A DNA stretch of 64,000 nt from Alteromonas sp. KC3 (GCF_016756315.1 NZ_AP024235.1:992001-1056000), one strand, 5' to 3'. Counted from the stretch's first letter, positions 11,671 to 21,849 are shown. Numbers and translations: made by a program. Notes: a model not told the origin generated them from the letters alone.

Positions 11671-14277
11671 TTAGGATTGGCTTAAGCGTTTTAATGTGTA
11701 GATAAGATCAAGAGCTTGGCGAGGTGATAGTTCATCCGGCGCTAAGTTCTCTAGGGCTTCTATAACTGGATGTGGTTTATCAGGGAACAGCATTTCTGCT
11801 TGACCGACGACAGTTTGACCGACGACAGTAGCCCCCTTGGATTTAGCAGAGGTACTCTTACCATGTTTTTTCGCCTCATCGCTACTCATTATGTGCGACG
11901 ACTCAAGAATAGCGAGTTTTTGCTGCGCTGCTTTTATTACAGGTTTAGGTACCCCGGCTAATTGTGCAACTTGTAAACCAAAGCTCTTACTGGCCGCGCC
12001 TTCTGATACCGTGTGCATAAAGCGAATGGTATCTTCGTGCTCTATGGCATCAAGATGCACGTTTACCACGCCGGGTTGCGAATCTGGTAATTCAGTAAGT
12101 TCGAAATAGTGCGTAGCAAATAGCGTGTATGCGTTTAGCTGCTTCGCGAGATAACTGGCACACGCCCACGCCAATGATAAGCCATCGTACGTACTGGTTC
12201 CGCGGCCAATCTCATCCATTAATACTAGTGAGTGCTCTGTGGCATTATTTAAGATATTCGCGGTTTCTGTCATTTCCACCATAAAGGTTGAACGTCCAGA
12301 CGCCAAATCGTCAGAGGCGCCAATGCGGGTGAAAATACGGTCTATCTTTCCAATATGCGCATTTTCAGCGGGCACAAAACTGCCGATACAGGCCAGTAAT
12401 GCAATGAGCGCCGTTTGACGCATGTACGTTGATTTACCGCCCATATTAGGGCCGGTGATAACTAGCATTCGTCGTGTGTCGTTAAGCACAAGCGGGTTAG
12501 CAATGAACGGGTCCTTCATGACGTTTTCGACAACAGGATGACGACCTGCATCATAAGTTAGCGCGCATTCGTGACTTAACTGCGGACGGTGCCAGTCAAG
12601 CGAGAGCGCACGCTCTGCAAAACAACATAGCACATCAAGTTTTGCCAACGCCGATGCAGTTTCAATCAGGTTATTAAGATAAGGTGCGAAGTTATCAAAC
12701 AACGCCTCGTAAAGCTGCTTTTCAAGTGCAAGTGCTGCGCCTTGGCTGCTAAGTACCTTGTCTTCGTGCTCTTTTAACTCGGGCGTAATGTAGCGCTCGG
12801 TATTTTTTAAGGTTTGTCTGCGAATATACTCTGCTGGCGCTAAGGCACTATTTGCTCGGCTTATTTCAATGAAGAAACCGTGCACTTTATTGTAGCCCAC
12901 TTTAAGGGTGGAAATTCCTGTGCGCTCGCGTTCGCGCTGCTCCATAGCATCTAAGTAGTCGGTCGCACCTTGCGAGAGTTTGCGTAACTCATCAAGTTCA
13001 GCGTTGTACCCTTCAGCAATGACGCCACCATCGCGGATGACTACGGGTGGGTTGTCGATGATGGCTTCGTTCAATAACGCCTGAAGTTCAGGATAAGTGC
13101 CAATGGTTTCGCTGATGCTTTTTACTTGCCCTGTCTCGAAACGGCCAAGGGCATCTTGCAAATCAGGTAGCGCGTTAAACGCGTTTTTCAAACGCGCAAA
13201 ATCTCGAGGTCGAGCAGAGCGAAGCGCCAAACGCGCCATAATACGTTCTATGTCACCGATATGTTTCAGGGCACCGCGAATGTCTTCTGGGTCATCGTTA
13301 ATAAAGGTCTCTACTGCATCCAAGCGGCTATGAAGTTCATGCTGGTCAGTAAGCGGTGAATGGATTATGCGCTGTAACATACGGCTACCCATAGCCGTAG
13401 TGGTGGTGTCCATAACGCTAAATAAGGTGTTTTCCTGACCCCCAGATAAATTGTGAGTAAGCTCTAGGTTTCTACGTGTGGCGGCGTCAAGCTGTACTCG
13501 GCTGTCTTGCTGCTCGGTTTGAATACGGCGAATGTGCGGTAACGCCGTACGCTGGGTATCTTTTACATATTGTAAAACACAGCCTGCGGCACCTAAGCCT
13601 TTAGTGACTCCTTTGATACCAAAACCGTCGAGGGTCTTTGTTTCAAACTGCGCATTTAGCTGCTCGTTAGCCGTGTCTATATCAAATTCCCACTCTGGGC
13701 GACGGCGAAGCCCTTTGCGGTTTTCAATAAGCGCTAGGCTCTCAAACCCTTCAGGATAGAGCAACTCGGCGGGATTTACTCGCTGGATTTCGGCAAGAAG
13801 TCCTTCATCGCTGTCGCTTTCGAAAATCACAAAGCGTCCGCTGGTAACATCAAGGGTAGCAAGGCCGTAGTGCATGCTGTGGCCGCACACCGCCGCTAGA
13901 ATATTATCGCGACGTTCTTCTAATAGTGCTTCATCGGTGACTGTGCCAGGCGTGACAATACGTTGAACGGCGCGCTCAACAGGGCCCTTACTGGTTGCTG
14001 GGTCGCCTACTTGCTCACAAATAGCAACAGATTCGCCCATTTTAACAAGTCGAGATAAGTAACTTTCAACCGCGTGATAGGGCACACCCGCCATAGGAAT
14101 AGGCTCACCGCCTGACTTACCTCGAGCGGTTAAAGAAATATCCAACAGCTCGGCAGCTTTTTTGGCATCGTCATAAAACAACTCGTAAAAGTCACCCATG
14201 CGATAAAACAATAAAATATTCGGATGCTGCGCCTTAATAGTAAGGTATTGGCGCATCATGGGAGTATGTGATTCCAA
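11671..14277 (-). CDS. mutS: DNA mismatch repair protein MutS
   Basis: Mismatch-recognition ATPase. The N-terminal mismatch-binding domain has HTPMMRQYL followed by [17 protein letters not shown] (the Phe-x-Glu DNA-contact motif). The C-terminal ABC ATPase has Walker [26 protein letters not shown], Walker [14 protein letters not shown] and [11 protein letters not shown] place the start at TTG 14277 (about 868 residues). It gives an N-terminus of family length just before HTPMM, and AGAGG lies six bases upstream. The frame stays open to an ATG at 14409, but that would add 44 residues absent from the family and overlap the divergent gene's leader. Read divergently from pncC. Confidence 0.97.
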   Translation of the reverse strand: MESHTPMMRQYLTIKAQHPNILLFYRMGDFYELFYDDAKKAAELLDISLTARGKSGGEPIPMAGVPYHAVESYLSRLVKMGESVAICEQVGDPATSKGPVERAVQRIVTPGTVTDEALLEERRDNILAAVCGHSMHYGLATLDVTSGRFVIFESDSDEGLLAEIQRVNPAELLYPEGFESLALIENRKGLRRRPEWEFDIDTANEQLNAQFETKTLDGFGIKGVTKGLGAAGCVLQYVKDTQRTALPHIRRIQTEQQDSRVQLDAATRRNLELTHNLSGGQENTLFSVMDTTTTAMGSRMLQRIIHSPLTDQHELHSRLDAVETFINDDPEDIRGALKHIGDIERIMARLALRSARPRDFARLKNAFNALPDLQDALGRFETGQVKSISETIGTYPELQALLNEAIIDNPPVVIRDGGVIAEGYNAELDELRKLSQGATDYLDAMEQRERERTGISTLKVGYNKVHGFFIEISRANSALAPAEYIRRQTLKNTERYITPELKEHEDKVLSSQGAALALEKQLYEALFDNFAPYLNNLIETASALAKLDVLCCFAERALSLDWHRPQLSHECALTYDAGRHPVVENVMKDPFIANPLVLNDTRRMLVITGPNMGGKSTYMRQTALIALLACIGSFVPAENAHIGKIDRIFTRIGASDDLASGRSTFMVEMTETANILNNATEHSLVLMDEIGRGTSTYDGLSLAWACASYLAKQLNAYTLFATHYFELTELPDSQPGVVNVHLDAIEHEDTIRFMHTVSEGAASKSFGLQVAQLAGVPKPVIKAAQQKLAILESSHIMSSDEAKKHGKSTSAKSKGATVVGQTVVGQAEMLFPDKPHPVIEALENLAPDELSPRQALDLIYTLKRLSQS

Positions 14278-14365
14278 AAAAAGCCTCTGTAATTTTGTTG
14301 CTGGGTTTAATGCCTGTTGAAGGGAATAAATGATAAACTCACGGCCATTAAGATCAAGCACGGAT

Positions 14366-14425
14366 CTTATAAAGCACATGCTTATAAAGAACAACCTTGC
14401 AAAGCGCAAACTTATAAAAGCACAA
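14366..14425. repeat. Four 15-bp imperfect tandem repeats between mutS and pncC
   Basis: Units start at 14366, 14381, 14396 and 14411, each close to CTTATAAAGCACAAC. The first two and the fourth share CTTATAA; the third reads CTTGCAA. The array lies in the 171-bp divergent gap between mutS and pncC, so it may affect both promoters. A weak fifth unit may precede it. Confidence 0.75.
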
Positions 14426-14448
14426 CAGGTGTAATCAGGTATAACGTT

Positions 14449-14988
14449 ATGAATTCGACATTTTCAACTGAATCTAATGCAAACGCTAGCCCTTTACAGC
14501 TTGATAGCGCATTAACTGCACAAGTATTGGCGCTAGGCGACGTGTTAAGGGAAAAAAAGTGGACGGTCTCTACAGCAGAGTCGTGCACAGGGGGCGGGGT
14601 TGCCTTTGCGTTTACAAGCGTTGCTGGCAGTTCAGATTGGTTTAATCAGTCGTGGGTGACCTATTCTAATGAAGCAAAGCAGCGCGAGCTTGGCGTCACT
14701 TTGCAAACACTTGAGCAATATGGTGCGGTATCAGAGCAAACCGTAAAAGAAATGGCGCTAGGCGTGTGTGGTAAAAGTGGTGCACAGCTAGCGGTAACGG
14801 TTAGCGGAATAGCCGGGCCGGGGGGCGGTAGTGATGAAAAGCCGGTAGGCACCGTTTGGTTTGGCTTTGTTTGCGGTGATAGCACAGCACAGATAAAGCA
14901 GGTGTTTAGTGGCGATCGTGACCAGGTGCGAAGTGCGGCAATTTCCTTTGCCATAACCCATTTGATAAAAATGTTGAGTGAAAAATAA
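14449..14988 (+). CDS. pncC: Nicotinamide-nucleotide amidohydrolase (CinA C-terminal domain)
   Basis: NMN deamidase of the pyridine nucleotide salvage cycle, the stand-alone CinA C-terminal domain (179 residues here; about 165 in E. coli). Motifs: [24 protein letters not shown] with the active-site Ser/Cys region, then [25 protein letters not shown]. An in-frame ATG exists at 14317, but that leader would be encoded by the 15-bp repeat array and would not match the family, so ATG 14449 is chosen. Neighbour of recA on the same strand, as in enteric bacteria and many other gammaproteobacteria. Confidence 0.95.
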   Translation: MNSTFSTESNANASPLQLDSALTAQVLALGDVLREKKWTVSTAESCTGGGVAFAFTSVAGSSDWFNQSWVTYSNEAKQRELGVTLQTLEQYGAVSEQTVKEMALGVCGKSGAQLAVTVSGIAGPGGGSDEKPVGTVWFGFVCGDSTAQIKQVFSGDRDQVRSAAISFAITHLIKMLSEK

Positions 14989-14997
14989 AAACACTGG

Positions 14998-15025
14998 TTG
15001 AAACTGTATGCTTGTACAGTATAGA
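14998..15025 (+). promoter_or_regulatory. recA promoter with LexA (SOS) box
   Basis: -35 TTGAAA (14998-15003) and -10 TATAGA (15020-15025) are separated by 16 bp that are exactly the SOS palindrome CTGT-N8-ACAG (15004-15019; extended form 15002-15021). LexA bound there would occlude the promoter, which is the expected control of recA. Confidence 0.9.
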
Positions 15026-15106
15026 ATGCACATATCATTTGGTAGTGTTATTGATAACAACGCTACTTAATACAGAATTTAACCGCTAATCCTAGAGGAT
15101 AATGAC

Positions 15107-16153
15107 GTGGACGATAATAAATCAAAAGCTTTAACCGCCGCAGTTGGCCAAATTGAAAAGCAATTTGGTAAAGGTGCAATCATGCGCTTGGGCGACAACC
15201 AAGCCATGGATATTGAAGCTATTTCAACAGGCTCACTTACCATCGATATTGCATTGGGTATAGGCGGTTTGCCATGTGGTCGTGTTGTAGAAATTTATGG
15301 TCCAGAGTCATCAGGTAAAACAACGCTAACTCTTCAGGTTATCGCTGAAGCACAGAAGAAAGGCAAAACTTGTGCGTTCGTTGATGCCGAGCATGCGCTT
15401 GACCCTGTGTATGCCGAAAAACTTGGCGTAAACATTGATGAGCTGCTTGTATCTCAGCCTGATACGGGTGAGCAAGCGCTAGAAATTTGCGACATGCTAG
15501 TACGCTCAGGCGCGGTAGATGTGGTTATTGTTGACTCGGTAGCGGCACTTACACCGAAAGCAGAAATTGAAGGCGACATGGGTGATTCTCACGTTGGTCT
15601 TCAGGCACGTCTTATGTCGCAAGCACTGCGTAAGCTAACGGCAAACATTAAACGTTCAAACACACTATGTATCTTCATCAACCAAATTCGTATGAAGATT
15701 GGTGTTATGTTTGGTAACCCAGAAACCACCACTGGTGGTAACGCGCTTAAATTCTACTCGTCTGTTCGTCTAGATATCCGCCGTATTGGTGCGGTTAAAG
15801 AAGGCGACGAGGTAGTGGGTAACGAAACTCGCGTTAAGGTTGTGAAGAACAAAGTCGCGCCTCCGTTTAAACAAGCAGAATTTATGATCCGTTACGGCGA
15901 AGGTATCAGTAAAGAAGCTGAACTTATCGACCTAGGCGTTAAGCAAAAGTTAGTTGATAAAGCGGGCGCATGGTATAGCTACAAGGGCGATCGCATTGGT
16001 CAGGGTAAAGCGAACGTAATGAAGTTCCTTAAAGAGAACCCTGAAATTGCCAACGAAATTGAAACTAAGATTCGTCAGGAATTATTACTTTCTAAGACGA
16101 TGAAAGCAGAAGAAGCAATTCCTCAGCAAGAAGATGATGTGTTGCCAGAATAA
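15107..16153 (+). CDS. recA: Recombinase RecA
   Basis: DNA strand-exchange ATPase and LexA co-protease. 348 residues, full length. Walker [13 protein letters not shown] (about 67-78), [27 protein letters not shown], the L1/L2 DNA-binding loop region [18 protein letters not shown] and [20 protein letters not shown] are all present. The C-terminal tail is acidic (QQEDDVLPE). It has its own LexA-controlled promoter and ends in a strong terminator. No recX follows; the next gene is an ABC exporter. Confidence 0.99.
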   Translation: MDDNKSKALTAAVGQIEKQFGKGAIMRLGDNQAMDIEAISTGSLTIDIALGIGGLPCGRVVEIYGPESSGKTTLTLQVIAEAQKKGKTCAFVDAEHALDPVYAEKLGVNIDELLVSQPDTGEQALEICDMLVRSGAVDVVIVDSVAALTPKAEIEGDMGDSHVGLQARLMSQALRKLTANIKRSNTLCIFINQIRMKIGVMFGNPETTTGGNALKFYSSVRLDIRRIGAVKEGDEVVGNETRVKVVKNKVAPPFKQAEFMIRYGEGISKEAELIDLGVKQKLVDKAGAWYSYKGDRIGQGKANVMKFLKENPEIANEIETKIRQELLLSKTMKAEEAIPQQEDDVLPE

Positions 16154-16177
16154 CAAGTAGCGCTCATATAATTAAGA

Positions 16178-16203
16178 AGCCCACCGTTTAGGTGGGTTTT
16201 TTT
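16178..16203 (+). terminator. Intrinsic terminator of recA
   Basis: Stem CCCACC (16180-16185) / GGTGGG (16191-16196) with loop GTTTA, then seven T residues. Confidence 0.9.
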
Positions 16204-16436
16204 ATGTGTACGATTTTGTGGAAATCAATTGCGAGCACAACATATTTGTTAACACTTCTTTTTCTTTAGAAGCTTGTGCAATCAAAAAAAAGTAGGGATG
16301 CTGTAATAAAAATAAAATTGCAAAGACTACCTAAGCAATGTTTAAGCAAAGTTCTCACTGACTTAGTGGGCATATTGCTTGTTCTATCAATAAATAACGA
16401 AAAAGCTAAAAATTAGGTTTAAAAGAGGGAAGGGAA

Positions 16437-17243
16437 ATGATTGAAATATCAGGTCTCGCAAAGCGTTTTGAGGTAGAAAACCCCAAAAAGCTAAGTGAGC
16501 AAGAGAAGAAGGATCCGCGATTAAAGGGGCGCTATTTTCAGTCTGTAAGAGACGTTTCTTTTACATGTGAAAAAGGCCAAGTGCTTGGGCTTTTAGGGCC
16601 TAACGGAGCGGGTAAAACAACAACACTTCGTATGCTATCGACCGCGCTTAAGCCAGACAGCGGTAAAGTGTTAATTGGTGGTGAAGACGTGTTAGCTAAC
16701 CCTAATATTGCTCGCAAGAAAATTGGTTTCTTGTCAAGCTCTACCGGTTTGTACGGGCGCTTGAGTGGCCGTGAAAATATTAGCTACTTTGGCGAACTGC
16801 ACGGTATCTCAAAAGACGTGATAAACGCGCGTATTGAAGAGATGGCGGACTTACTTGATATGCAAAGCTTCTTAGATAGACGCGCGGAAAACTTCTCGTC
16901 TGGTATGAAGCAAAAAGTGTCTATTGCTCGTGCCGTCATTCACGAGCCTGCACTGGTAGTACTTGATGAGCCTACTACGGGTTTGGATATCATGGCAACC
17001 AGCACGGTAATGGAGTTTATTCAGCGTCTAAAAGATAAAGGCACGCCAGTTATTTTCTCTACTCACCACCTTGACGAAGTACAAGCCCTTTGTGACAAAG
17101 TCACCGTTATTAACCAAGGTGAAACGGTATTTAACGACACTTTATCAGCCTTTAGTGACTTGTCTGGTGGACAGATGCACAAGAGCTTCTTAAAAACACT
17201 ATCTATGGATACTGAGGAGATGAGCAATGTGGTTAATCTTTAA
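16437..17243 (+). CDS. natA: NatA-type ABC transporter ATP-binding protein
   Basis: Cytoplasmic ATPase of an ABC-2 exporter, 268 residues. Walker A GLLGPNGAGKTTTLRML, signature FSSGMKQKVSIARAV, Walker B LVVLDEPTTGLD and switch STHHLDEV are intact. A lysine-rich insertion (PKKLSEQEKKDPRLKGRYFQ) after the first strand is typical of NatA-like proteins. The start ATG follows GGGAAGGGAA. The 3' end overlaps the permease gene by 17 bp, so the two are coupled. NatAB in Bacillus exports Na+; the substrate here is inferred only from family resemblance. Confidence 0.88.
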   Translation: MIEISGLAKRFEVENPKKLSEQEKKDPRLKGRYFQSVRDVSFTCEKGQVLGLLGPNGAGKTTTLRMLSTALKPDSGKVLIGGEDVLANPNIARKKIGFLSSSTGLYGRLSGRENISYFGELHGISKDVINARIEEMADLLDMQSFLDRRAENFSSGMKQKVSIARAVIHEPALVVLDEPTTGLDIMATSTVMEFIQRLKDKGTPVIFSTHHLDEVQALCDKVTVINQGETVFNDTLSAFSDLSGGQMHKSFLKTLSMDTEEMSNVVNL

Positions 17244-18423
17244 GAAGGAATTTAAAGAGCTCTTGCGCGATAAAAAAACCATTATCTTTATGATTGGTCT
17301 TCCGCTCTTGTTGTTTCCAGCAATTTTTGGTGTGGCGTTCTTCTTTATGAGCTCAGCCGCCGACAAAGCTGAAAATAAAGTGCTGAAATATGCCATTGTT
17401 GGTGAAGCTTATGCCCCTGCTATTGTACAGTCGTTCAATGATGCTTCAGACAAGTTTGAATCAGTATCCATTGGAAATGAAACAGACTATGCGAAGCTTA
17501 TCAAAAACGAGACGTTAGACTTTGTGTTAGTGATTCCAGAGACGTTTAACAGTGACGTTCTTCAATCAGGACAGCATAAAATACAGCTGTATTTGAATGA
17601 TGCTGGGCTCAATAAGGTGATGGGACGTGTATCAGACATTGTTGATGAATTCTCTGATGCTTACCAACAAACAGCATTTTCTCAGTTGGGTCTTAACGAA
17701 ACGCAACAAACAGCTTTGCTCAAGCCCATTGAAATTGAAAAGCAAAATGTTGCTGATGATCGAGAAGTATGGGGCGAGCGCTTAGGCGGCATGTTACCGT
17801 ACTTTATCTTTATCTTATGCTTGCAAGGGGCAATGGCGCCAGCAGCAGATTTAGGTGCAGGTGAAAAGGAGCGAGGCACGCTTGAAACCCTTCTTATTTC
17901 TCCTATGGATCGTCATAAACTGGTACTGGGTAAGTTTATTACCATTGCCACTGCAGGGATTATTACGGCGCTTATTACAGTGTCGTCCATGGCCTTATGG
18001 GGGCTGGTGCTGTCCCAAGGTATGGCTGTAGAGTTTGTCGTAAAAATCATGTCGATGATTGGTCTTGTGGACTTTTTACTTATTTTCTTGATGCTTGTAC
18101 CTGTTGTGGCAGTGTTTGCTGCGGTTTTATTATCGCTATCAATCTATGCGCGCTCGTTCAAAGAAGCACAAAGCTACATGGGCTCATTAATTATGGTGGT
18201 AATCTTCCCAGTAATTATTGCCATGATGCCTGGCGTAGAGCTGAAAGGCGGATGGGTTTGGGTGCCATTAACTAACGTTGCATTAGCAATGAAGGAATTG
18301 TTTAAAGGCACAATGGACTACTTTGCGTTGTTTGGTATTTTTACCTCAACAGCGGTGATTGCGGCGGGTCTAATAATGTTCTGTATTCACTGGTTCAACA
18401 AAGAGAAAGTACTATTTAGATAA
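17227..18423 (+). CDS. natB: NatB-type ABC-2 permease
   Basis: Integral membrane partner of the preceding ATPase, 398 residues. The ABC-2 topology is clear: one N-terminal helix (about residues 20-42), a periplasmic domain to about residue 180, then five or six helices. The conserved segment [21 protein letters not shown] marks the ABC-2/NatB family. Coupled to natA by a 17-bp overlap. Likely exports Na+ or another small cation or xenobiotic; the substrate is not determinable from sequence. Confidence 0.88.
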   Translation: MWLIFKKEFKELLRDKKTIIFMIGLPLLLFPAIFGVAFFFMSSAADKAENKVLKYAIVGEAYAPAIVQSFNDASDKFESVSIGNETDYAKLIKNETLDFVLVIPETFNSDVLQSGQHKIQLYLNDAGLNKVMGRVSDIVDEFSDAYQQTAFSQLGLNETQQTALLKPIEIEKQNVADDREVWGERLGGMLPYFIFILCLQGAMAPAADLGAGEKERGTLETLLISPMDRHKLVLGKFITIATAGIITALITVSSMALWGLVLSQGMAVEFVVKIMSMIGLVDFLLIFLMLVPVVAVFAAVLLSLSIYARSFKEAQSYMGSLIMVVIFPVIIAMMPGVELKGGWVWVPLTNVALAMKELFKGTMDYFALFGIFTSTAVIAAGLIMFCIHWFNKEKVLFR

Positions 18424-18469
18424 TGTTTATTGTTTGACTATGACGTTGAACACATTAATGCGATAAATA

Positions 18470-18506
18470 AAAAACCGTTTTGTGCTAGTACTAAACGGTT
18501 TTTTTA
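18470..18506 (+). terminator. Bidirectional terminator between natB and the sensor kinase gene
   Basis: Stem AAACCGTTT (18472-18480) / AAACGGTTT (18493-18501) with flanking A and T tracts, between convergent genes. Confidence 0.88.
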
Positions 18507-18512
18507 TTAGTA

Positions 18513-19733
18513 CTATTTTGGATAAGTTAGGATAAAACTTGCACCACCTAAATCGCTAGGAACTACGCTTGCCGTGCCTTTGTGCCAACTTTGGATCCGC
18601 TGCACAATCGCCAGACCCAATCCTGCGCCACCCGAGTAGCGAACGCGACTATTGTCGGGTCGATAAAAGGGTTCAAATATGCGCTCTGCTAAGTCTTCAG
18701 AGACACCGTCTCCGTCATCACACACTGAAATGCTAATAGTATTTGTATATGTCTGAATTCGTATAGACACCATATTATGTGCATGTCGAATGGCGTTAGT
18801 AAGTAAGTTAGACACCGCCCGCTCGACAAAGTGGCCATCGCCACGCATTACAACGTTTTCTCCCTGTACAGCCAATGACTTACTCGTTGTCAAAGCAAGA
18901 CGTTCAACAAGGTTTTCGCATAACTCTTTGATGGGAATATCAGAGATGCTGAGTTCAGGTGTAATGGCATCGTACTGTGTATAGTCGAGCATCTCTTGAA
19001 CGAGGCCTTCTAGTTCGTCGATATCGGCAAGGATCCCGTCGAACGCTTCACTATTTGGATGAGGATTCATCTCCAAAGCAAATTTTAGTCTTGCAATCGG
19101 TGTTCTAAATTCATGTGCGACGGCACCGGTTAGTTCTCGTTGATCGCGAAGTAAGCCGTGTACGCGATCGCTTAGTAAATTTAGCCGATTAGCAATAGGC
19201 TGCATGATAGAACGTTTTTTAAGTGAAATAGAAAAGCGCTCTGTTTCTTGACCTAGATGGCTTACTTCTCGAGTTATATGAGAGAGATCCCGCCATAAAG
19301 GCCAAAGCCATACCGCCATTGCTAAGCCAAGCAAAACGAGGAAAACAAACAGATAAACAATGAGATAGGGAGTGGATATTTTTTCGTAGGGCAGTGTAAG
19401 CGCAATGAATTCCTCGTTCCCAATTGGTGCATAGATATATTTGGCCTCTTCATCGAATAAAGTAATGACGCGTTTTTCGGAAAATGCATCACGTTCGTTA
19501 GACGACCAGCCAATAGAGTCTATCGGCTTTATTTCATAGTCCACACCAATGCTATCGAGTCGTTCAATAAGTGATGTTCTGTCTGAAACAACAAGTGGCA
19601 GCACAGACTCTAAAATATGGGTTTCTCTCGTTTTCTCATGATTTTCGTTAGGTAATACGATCTCTAATGTACTACTTATAAGCACAAGTGCGATGGCGAC
19701 AAAGAGATAAAAGCTTACAAATAGACGGGTCAT
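18513..19733 (-). CDS. RstB-like sensor histidine kinase
   Basis: Inner-membrane sensor of a two-component system, 406 residues. Helices at about 5-27 and 123-145 flank a short periplasmic domain; a HAMP-like linker follows WLWPLWRDL. HisKA H-box AVAHEFRTPIARLKF has the phosphorylated His207. HATPase motifs are SNLLTNAIRHA (N box), CDDGDGVSEDLAERIFEPF (G1/F) and GGAGLGLAIVQRI (G2). The start ATG 19733 overlaps the regulator stop as TAATG. The short periplasmic domain and the WPLWRDL segment resemble E. coli RstB. Signal unknown. Confidence 0.9.
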   Translation of the reverse strand: MTRLFVSFYLFVAIALVLISSTLEIVLPNENHEKTRETHILESVLPLVVSDRTSLIERLDSIGVDYEIKPIDSIGWSSNERDAFSEKRVITLFDEEAKYIYAPIGNEEFIALTLPYEKISTPYLIVYLFVFLVLLGLAMAVWLWPLWRDLSHITREVSHLGQETERFSISLKKRSIMQPIANRLNLLSDRVHGLLRDQRELTGAVAHEFRTPIARLKFALEMNPHPNSEAFDGILADIDELEGLVQEMLDYTQYDAITPELSISDIPIKELCENLVERLALTTSKSLAVQGENVVMRGDGHFVERAVSNLLTNAIRHAHNMVSIRIQTYTNTISISVCDDGDGVSEDLAERIFEPFYRPDNSRVRYSGGAGLGLAIVQRIQSWHKGTASVVPSDLGGASFILTYPK

Positions 19734-20434
19734 TACTCGTTCCAAGCATCACTGACAAAAAAGAAACCCTTACCCCATATTGTCTTGATGCGATAGGGAT
19801 TTTGAGGGTCGTCAGATAGCTTTTTTCTAAGGCGTGATACGCGAACATCAGCGGACCTATCAAGTCCATCGTATTCTCGACCAATGAGTTCTCTATACAG
19901 AGTCGTTCGGTCTACGACCTGCGAGGCATTGTCAGCAAGGAGGCAAAGTAAGTCGAATTCGTGACTGGTTAGTGTAACGACGTTACCGGCAAGTGTTACT
20001 CGACGCGATGTTTTATCAATAGAAAGCGAACCAAAATTTAAGACATCACTTTTGCTATCTTGTGGAATTGTAGACATTGTTCGTCGAAGCAATGCATTGA
20101 GCCGCGCCAAAAGCACGCGGGGTTCTACGGGTTTGACGACATAATCATCTGCACCTAGTTCAAGACCTATCACTTGATCAAAGTCTTCGTTTTTGGCGGT
20201 CATAAAGAGTAATGGGCCCGTATAGAATTGTCGTAGTTGGTTGCACAAGGCAAAGCCATCTTCACCGGGTAACATAACGTCAAGTATGACAATGTCTGGC
20301 CTTACCGACTTAACCAATTCCACAAGGCCTTCACCGCAGGCCAGTCGCGAAACGCTAAAGCCATTGCGCTGGAGATACTCAACAACTAATGAGGCTAAAC
20401 GCTCGTCATCTTCAACCAAAACTAACTTTTTCAT
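19733..20434 (-). CDS. RstA-like OmpR-family response regulator
   Basis: DNA-binding response regulator, 233 residues. Receiver domain with acidic pocket VEDD (8-10), phospho-acceptor Asp52 (VILDVMLPGEDG) and Lys in VVKPVEP. The C-terminal winged helix has VTLTSHEFDLLCLLA and YDGLDRSADVRVSRLRKKL, ending with RIKTIWGKGFFFVSDAWNE, very like the RstA C-terminus. The ATG at 20434 overlaps the stop of the DUF3019 gene as TAATG, so the system is translated as part of the mipA operon. That suggests feedback control of the envelope proteins encoded upstream. Confidence 0.92.
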   Translation of the reverse strand: MKKLVLVEDDERLASLVVEYLQRNGFSVSRLACGEGLVELVKSVRPDIVILDVMLPGEDGFALCNQLRQFYTGPLLFMTAKNEDFDQVIGLELGADDYVVKPVEPRVLLARLNALLRRTMSTIPQDSKSDVLNFGSLSIDKTSRRVTLAGNVVTLTSHEFDLLCLLADNASQVVDRTTLYRELIGREYDGLDRSADVRVSRLRKKLSDDPQNPYRIKTIWGKGFFFVSDAWNE

Positions 20435-20811
20435 TAGAATATACTCCACGGATTTCTAACACGCCGTCGATGTGTAGAGGCTTGTCGGTATTTTACTTTA
20501 AGTAATACAGAGGGAGTTTTTTTGTTGTCTTCATTAACAAGAGTGAGTGTAGAGTCCGCATCTAACTCTACGTTAAGCTCAGTGGGGAGCTGGTTAGGTA
20601 ACCAGCACCCTAAAACCTGTTCATTCATGTGCAAGCAGTGCTCGTGTGAACTTAGTTCAGGGTAGGTCAATGTGATAGGCAAAACGCAAATATCACCTTT
20701 TTGAGTCGCTATGCATTCATTTGGGAATACGGAAAATGAGGTAGGGTTTTGCTCTGTAGCGAAAACTGGCAACCACATTAGTGAGTAAGTGACAAACAGT
20801 GAAATACGCAT
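20434..20811 (-). CDS. DUF3019 family periplasmic protein
   Basis: 125-residue exported protein with an N-terminal signal peptide (cleavage near VFATEQ), two Cys pairs (Cys at IATQKGDIC, HEHC and VLGCWL) and a basic tail RRRVRNPWSIF typical of DUF3019. It lies between a MipA-like outer-membrane gene (9 bp) and the RstA-like regulator (TAATG overlap). The function is unknown; the position suggests a periplasmic partner of the sensor or of MipA. Confidence 0.75.
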   Translation of the reverse strand: MRISLFVTYSLMWLPVFATEQNPTSFSVFPNECIATQKGDICVLPITLTYPELSSHEHCLHMNEQVLGCWLPNQLPTELNVELDADSTLTLVNEDNKKTPSVLLKVKYRQASTHRRRVRNPWSIF

Positions 20812-20820
20812 TACGCCACC

Positions 20821-21705
20821 CTAAAACCGATAGCCAACGCCGAAAAACATATTGGTAACGAAGCGTTTTGATACCAATGGACTATCAGTCATTCCACTGC
20901 CTAACGTGGTGAATTGAATTCTACCAAGCCAATGCCATTGCTGATTTAGTGGTTTGTTAAAAAGCAGACCGCCAGTAAATTGAAAAGTACTATCGGCGCT
21001 ATACCATAGCGTTTCTTCATTTGTATCTCGTTCGCTGATACCGTAGTAGTAATCTATAAGCGCGCTGCTCTTGTACGTGACCGAGAAGTGGGTAGAGAAA
21101 GTCCAATCTCGCCACTTGGTATCGTGCTGATACCGGCCTGTGGCGCTAAATCCATTGTGTACGTTAAGCGCATCATGAATGAAAGTCAGTGACCATCTGT
21201 CTTGGTCATTAAACCAATTAGTGCGAACACCTGCGTCCAACGACCACTTGCGGCTAGCAATATCATTAACTGAAATATAGCGCGGCGGCGTTTCCTCTGG
21301 TTCATTAGGGTTTGGCGTGTCCACGCCATCAGTCACACTTGTTGTGGGTAATAGAATGTTACTAGGTTGCCAAAAAGCAAAATACGCGCGTTCTGTATTG
21401 GCACGAAAGAATACTTCGGTTGTTATATCTTGGTGAGGTTGCCACTGATAGCCAAACTCACCATTGTCGAAATAGGCATGCTCACCATACCACGCAACAT
21501 CGGGCAAAATGATAAGTGGAATTGCGTCGCCATCAACTAATGGGTTTGTGCGCGCGCCGACACCAAAGGCGACGCCAACAGACCAGTTGTCTTCTTCAAT
21601 ACAGACTAGCGAGTTTTCACAGCCCCATGCAGATGCATGATAAATACTTGTGAATAACAAACAAAGAGCGAAACGCAGCAGCACACAAATTCCCTTTAAC
21701 AACAT
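20821..21705 (-). CDS. MipA/OmpV-family outer-membrane protein
   Basis: 294-residue beta-barrel of the MipA/OmpV type: signal peptide MLLKGICVLLRFALCLLFTS ending near YHASAWG, then WSVGVAFGVGARTNPLVDGD, a motif seen at the start of this family. Alternating strands follow, ending in TNMFFGVGYRF with terminal Phe. The frame is open further upstream (to 21864), but only ATG 21705 gives a proper signal peptide. First gene of a four-gene unit with DUF3019 and the RstAB-like pair. MipA proteins have been linked to murein enzymes and to antibiotic or metal response; the role here is not known. Confidence 0.82.
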   Translation of the reverse strand: MLLKGICVLLRFALCLLFTSIYHASAWGCENSLVCIEEDNWSVGVAFGVGARTNPLVDGDAIPLIILPDVAWYGEHAYFDNGEFGYQWQPHQDITTEVFFRANTERAYFAFWQPSNILLPTTSVTDGVDTPNPNEPEETPPRYISVNDIASRKWSLDAGVRTNWFNDQDRWSLTFIHDALNVHNGFSATGRYQHDTKWRDWTFSTHFSVTYKSSALIDYYYGISERDTNEETLWYSADSTFQFTGGLLFNKPLNQQWHWLGRIQFTTLGSGMTDSPLVSKRFVTNMFFGVGYRF

Positions 21706-21752
21706 TGTGGTGATAAGACTACCAAACTGTAAAGCGTGAAACAGTACTCGAT

Positions 21753-21766
21753 TACAAATTGTCACA
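21753..21766. promoter_or_regulatory. Candidate RstA-type box upstream of the mipA operon
   Basis: TACAAATTGTCACA differs at two defined positions from the E. coli RstA box TACATNTNGTTACA. It is 48 bp upstream of the mipA start in the 144-bp divergent gap shared with the beta-propeller gene. Weak by itself, but the operon encodes an RstA-like regulator. Confidence 0.35.
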
Positions 21767-21849
21767 TTTATATTCAGTTTGGATCTGATTGATATGCAAT
21801 GCGATTCTATTATGGATTTCAGGGTTTCACTCAAACAAGGATATGGAAC

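Noticed and set aside
14317..14448. N-terminal extension of pncC
   Set aside because: It is made of the translated 15-bp repeat (YKA/YKE/CKA units) and has no family counterpart; the downstream ATG fits.
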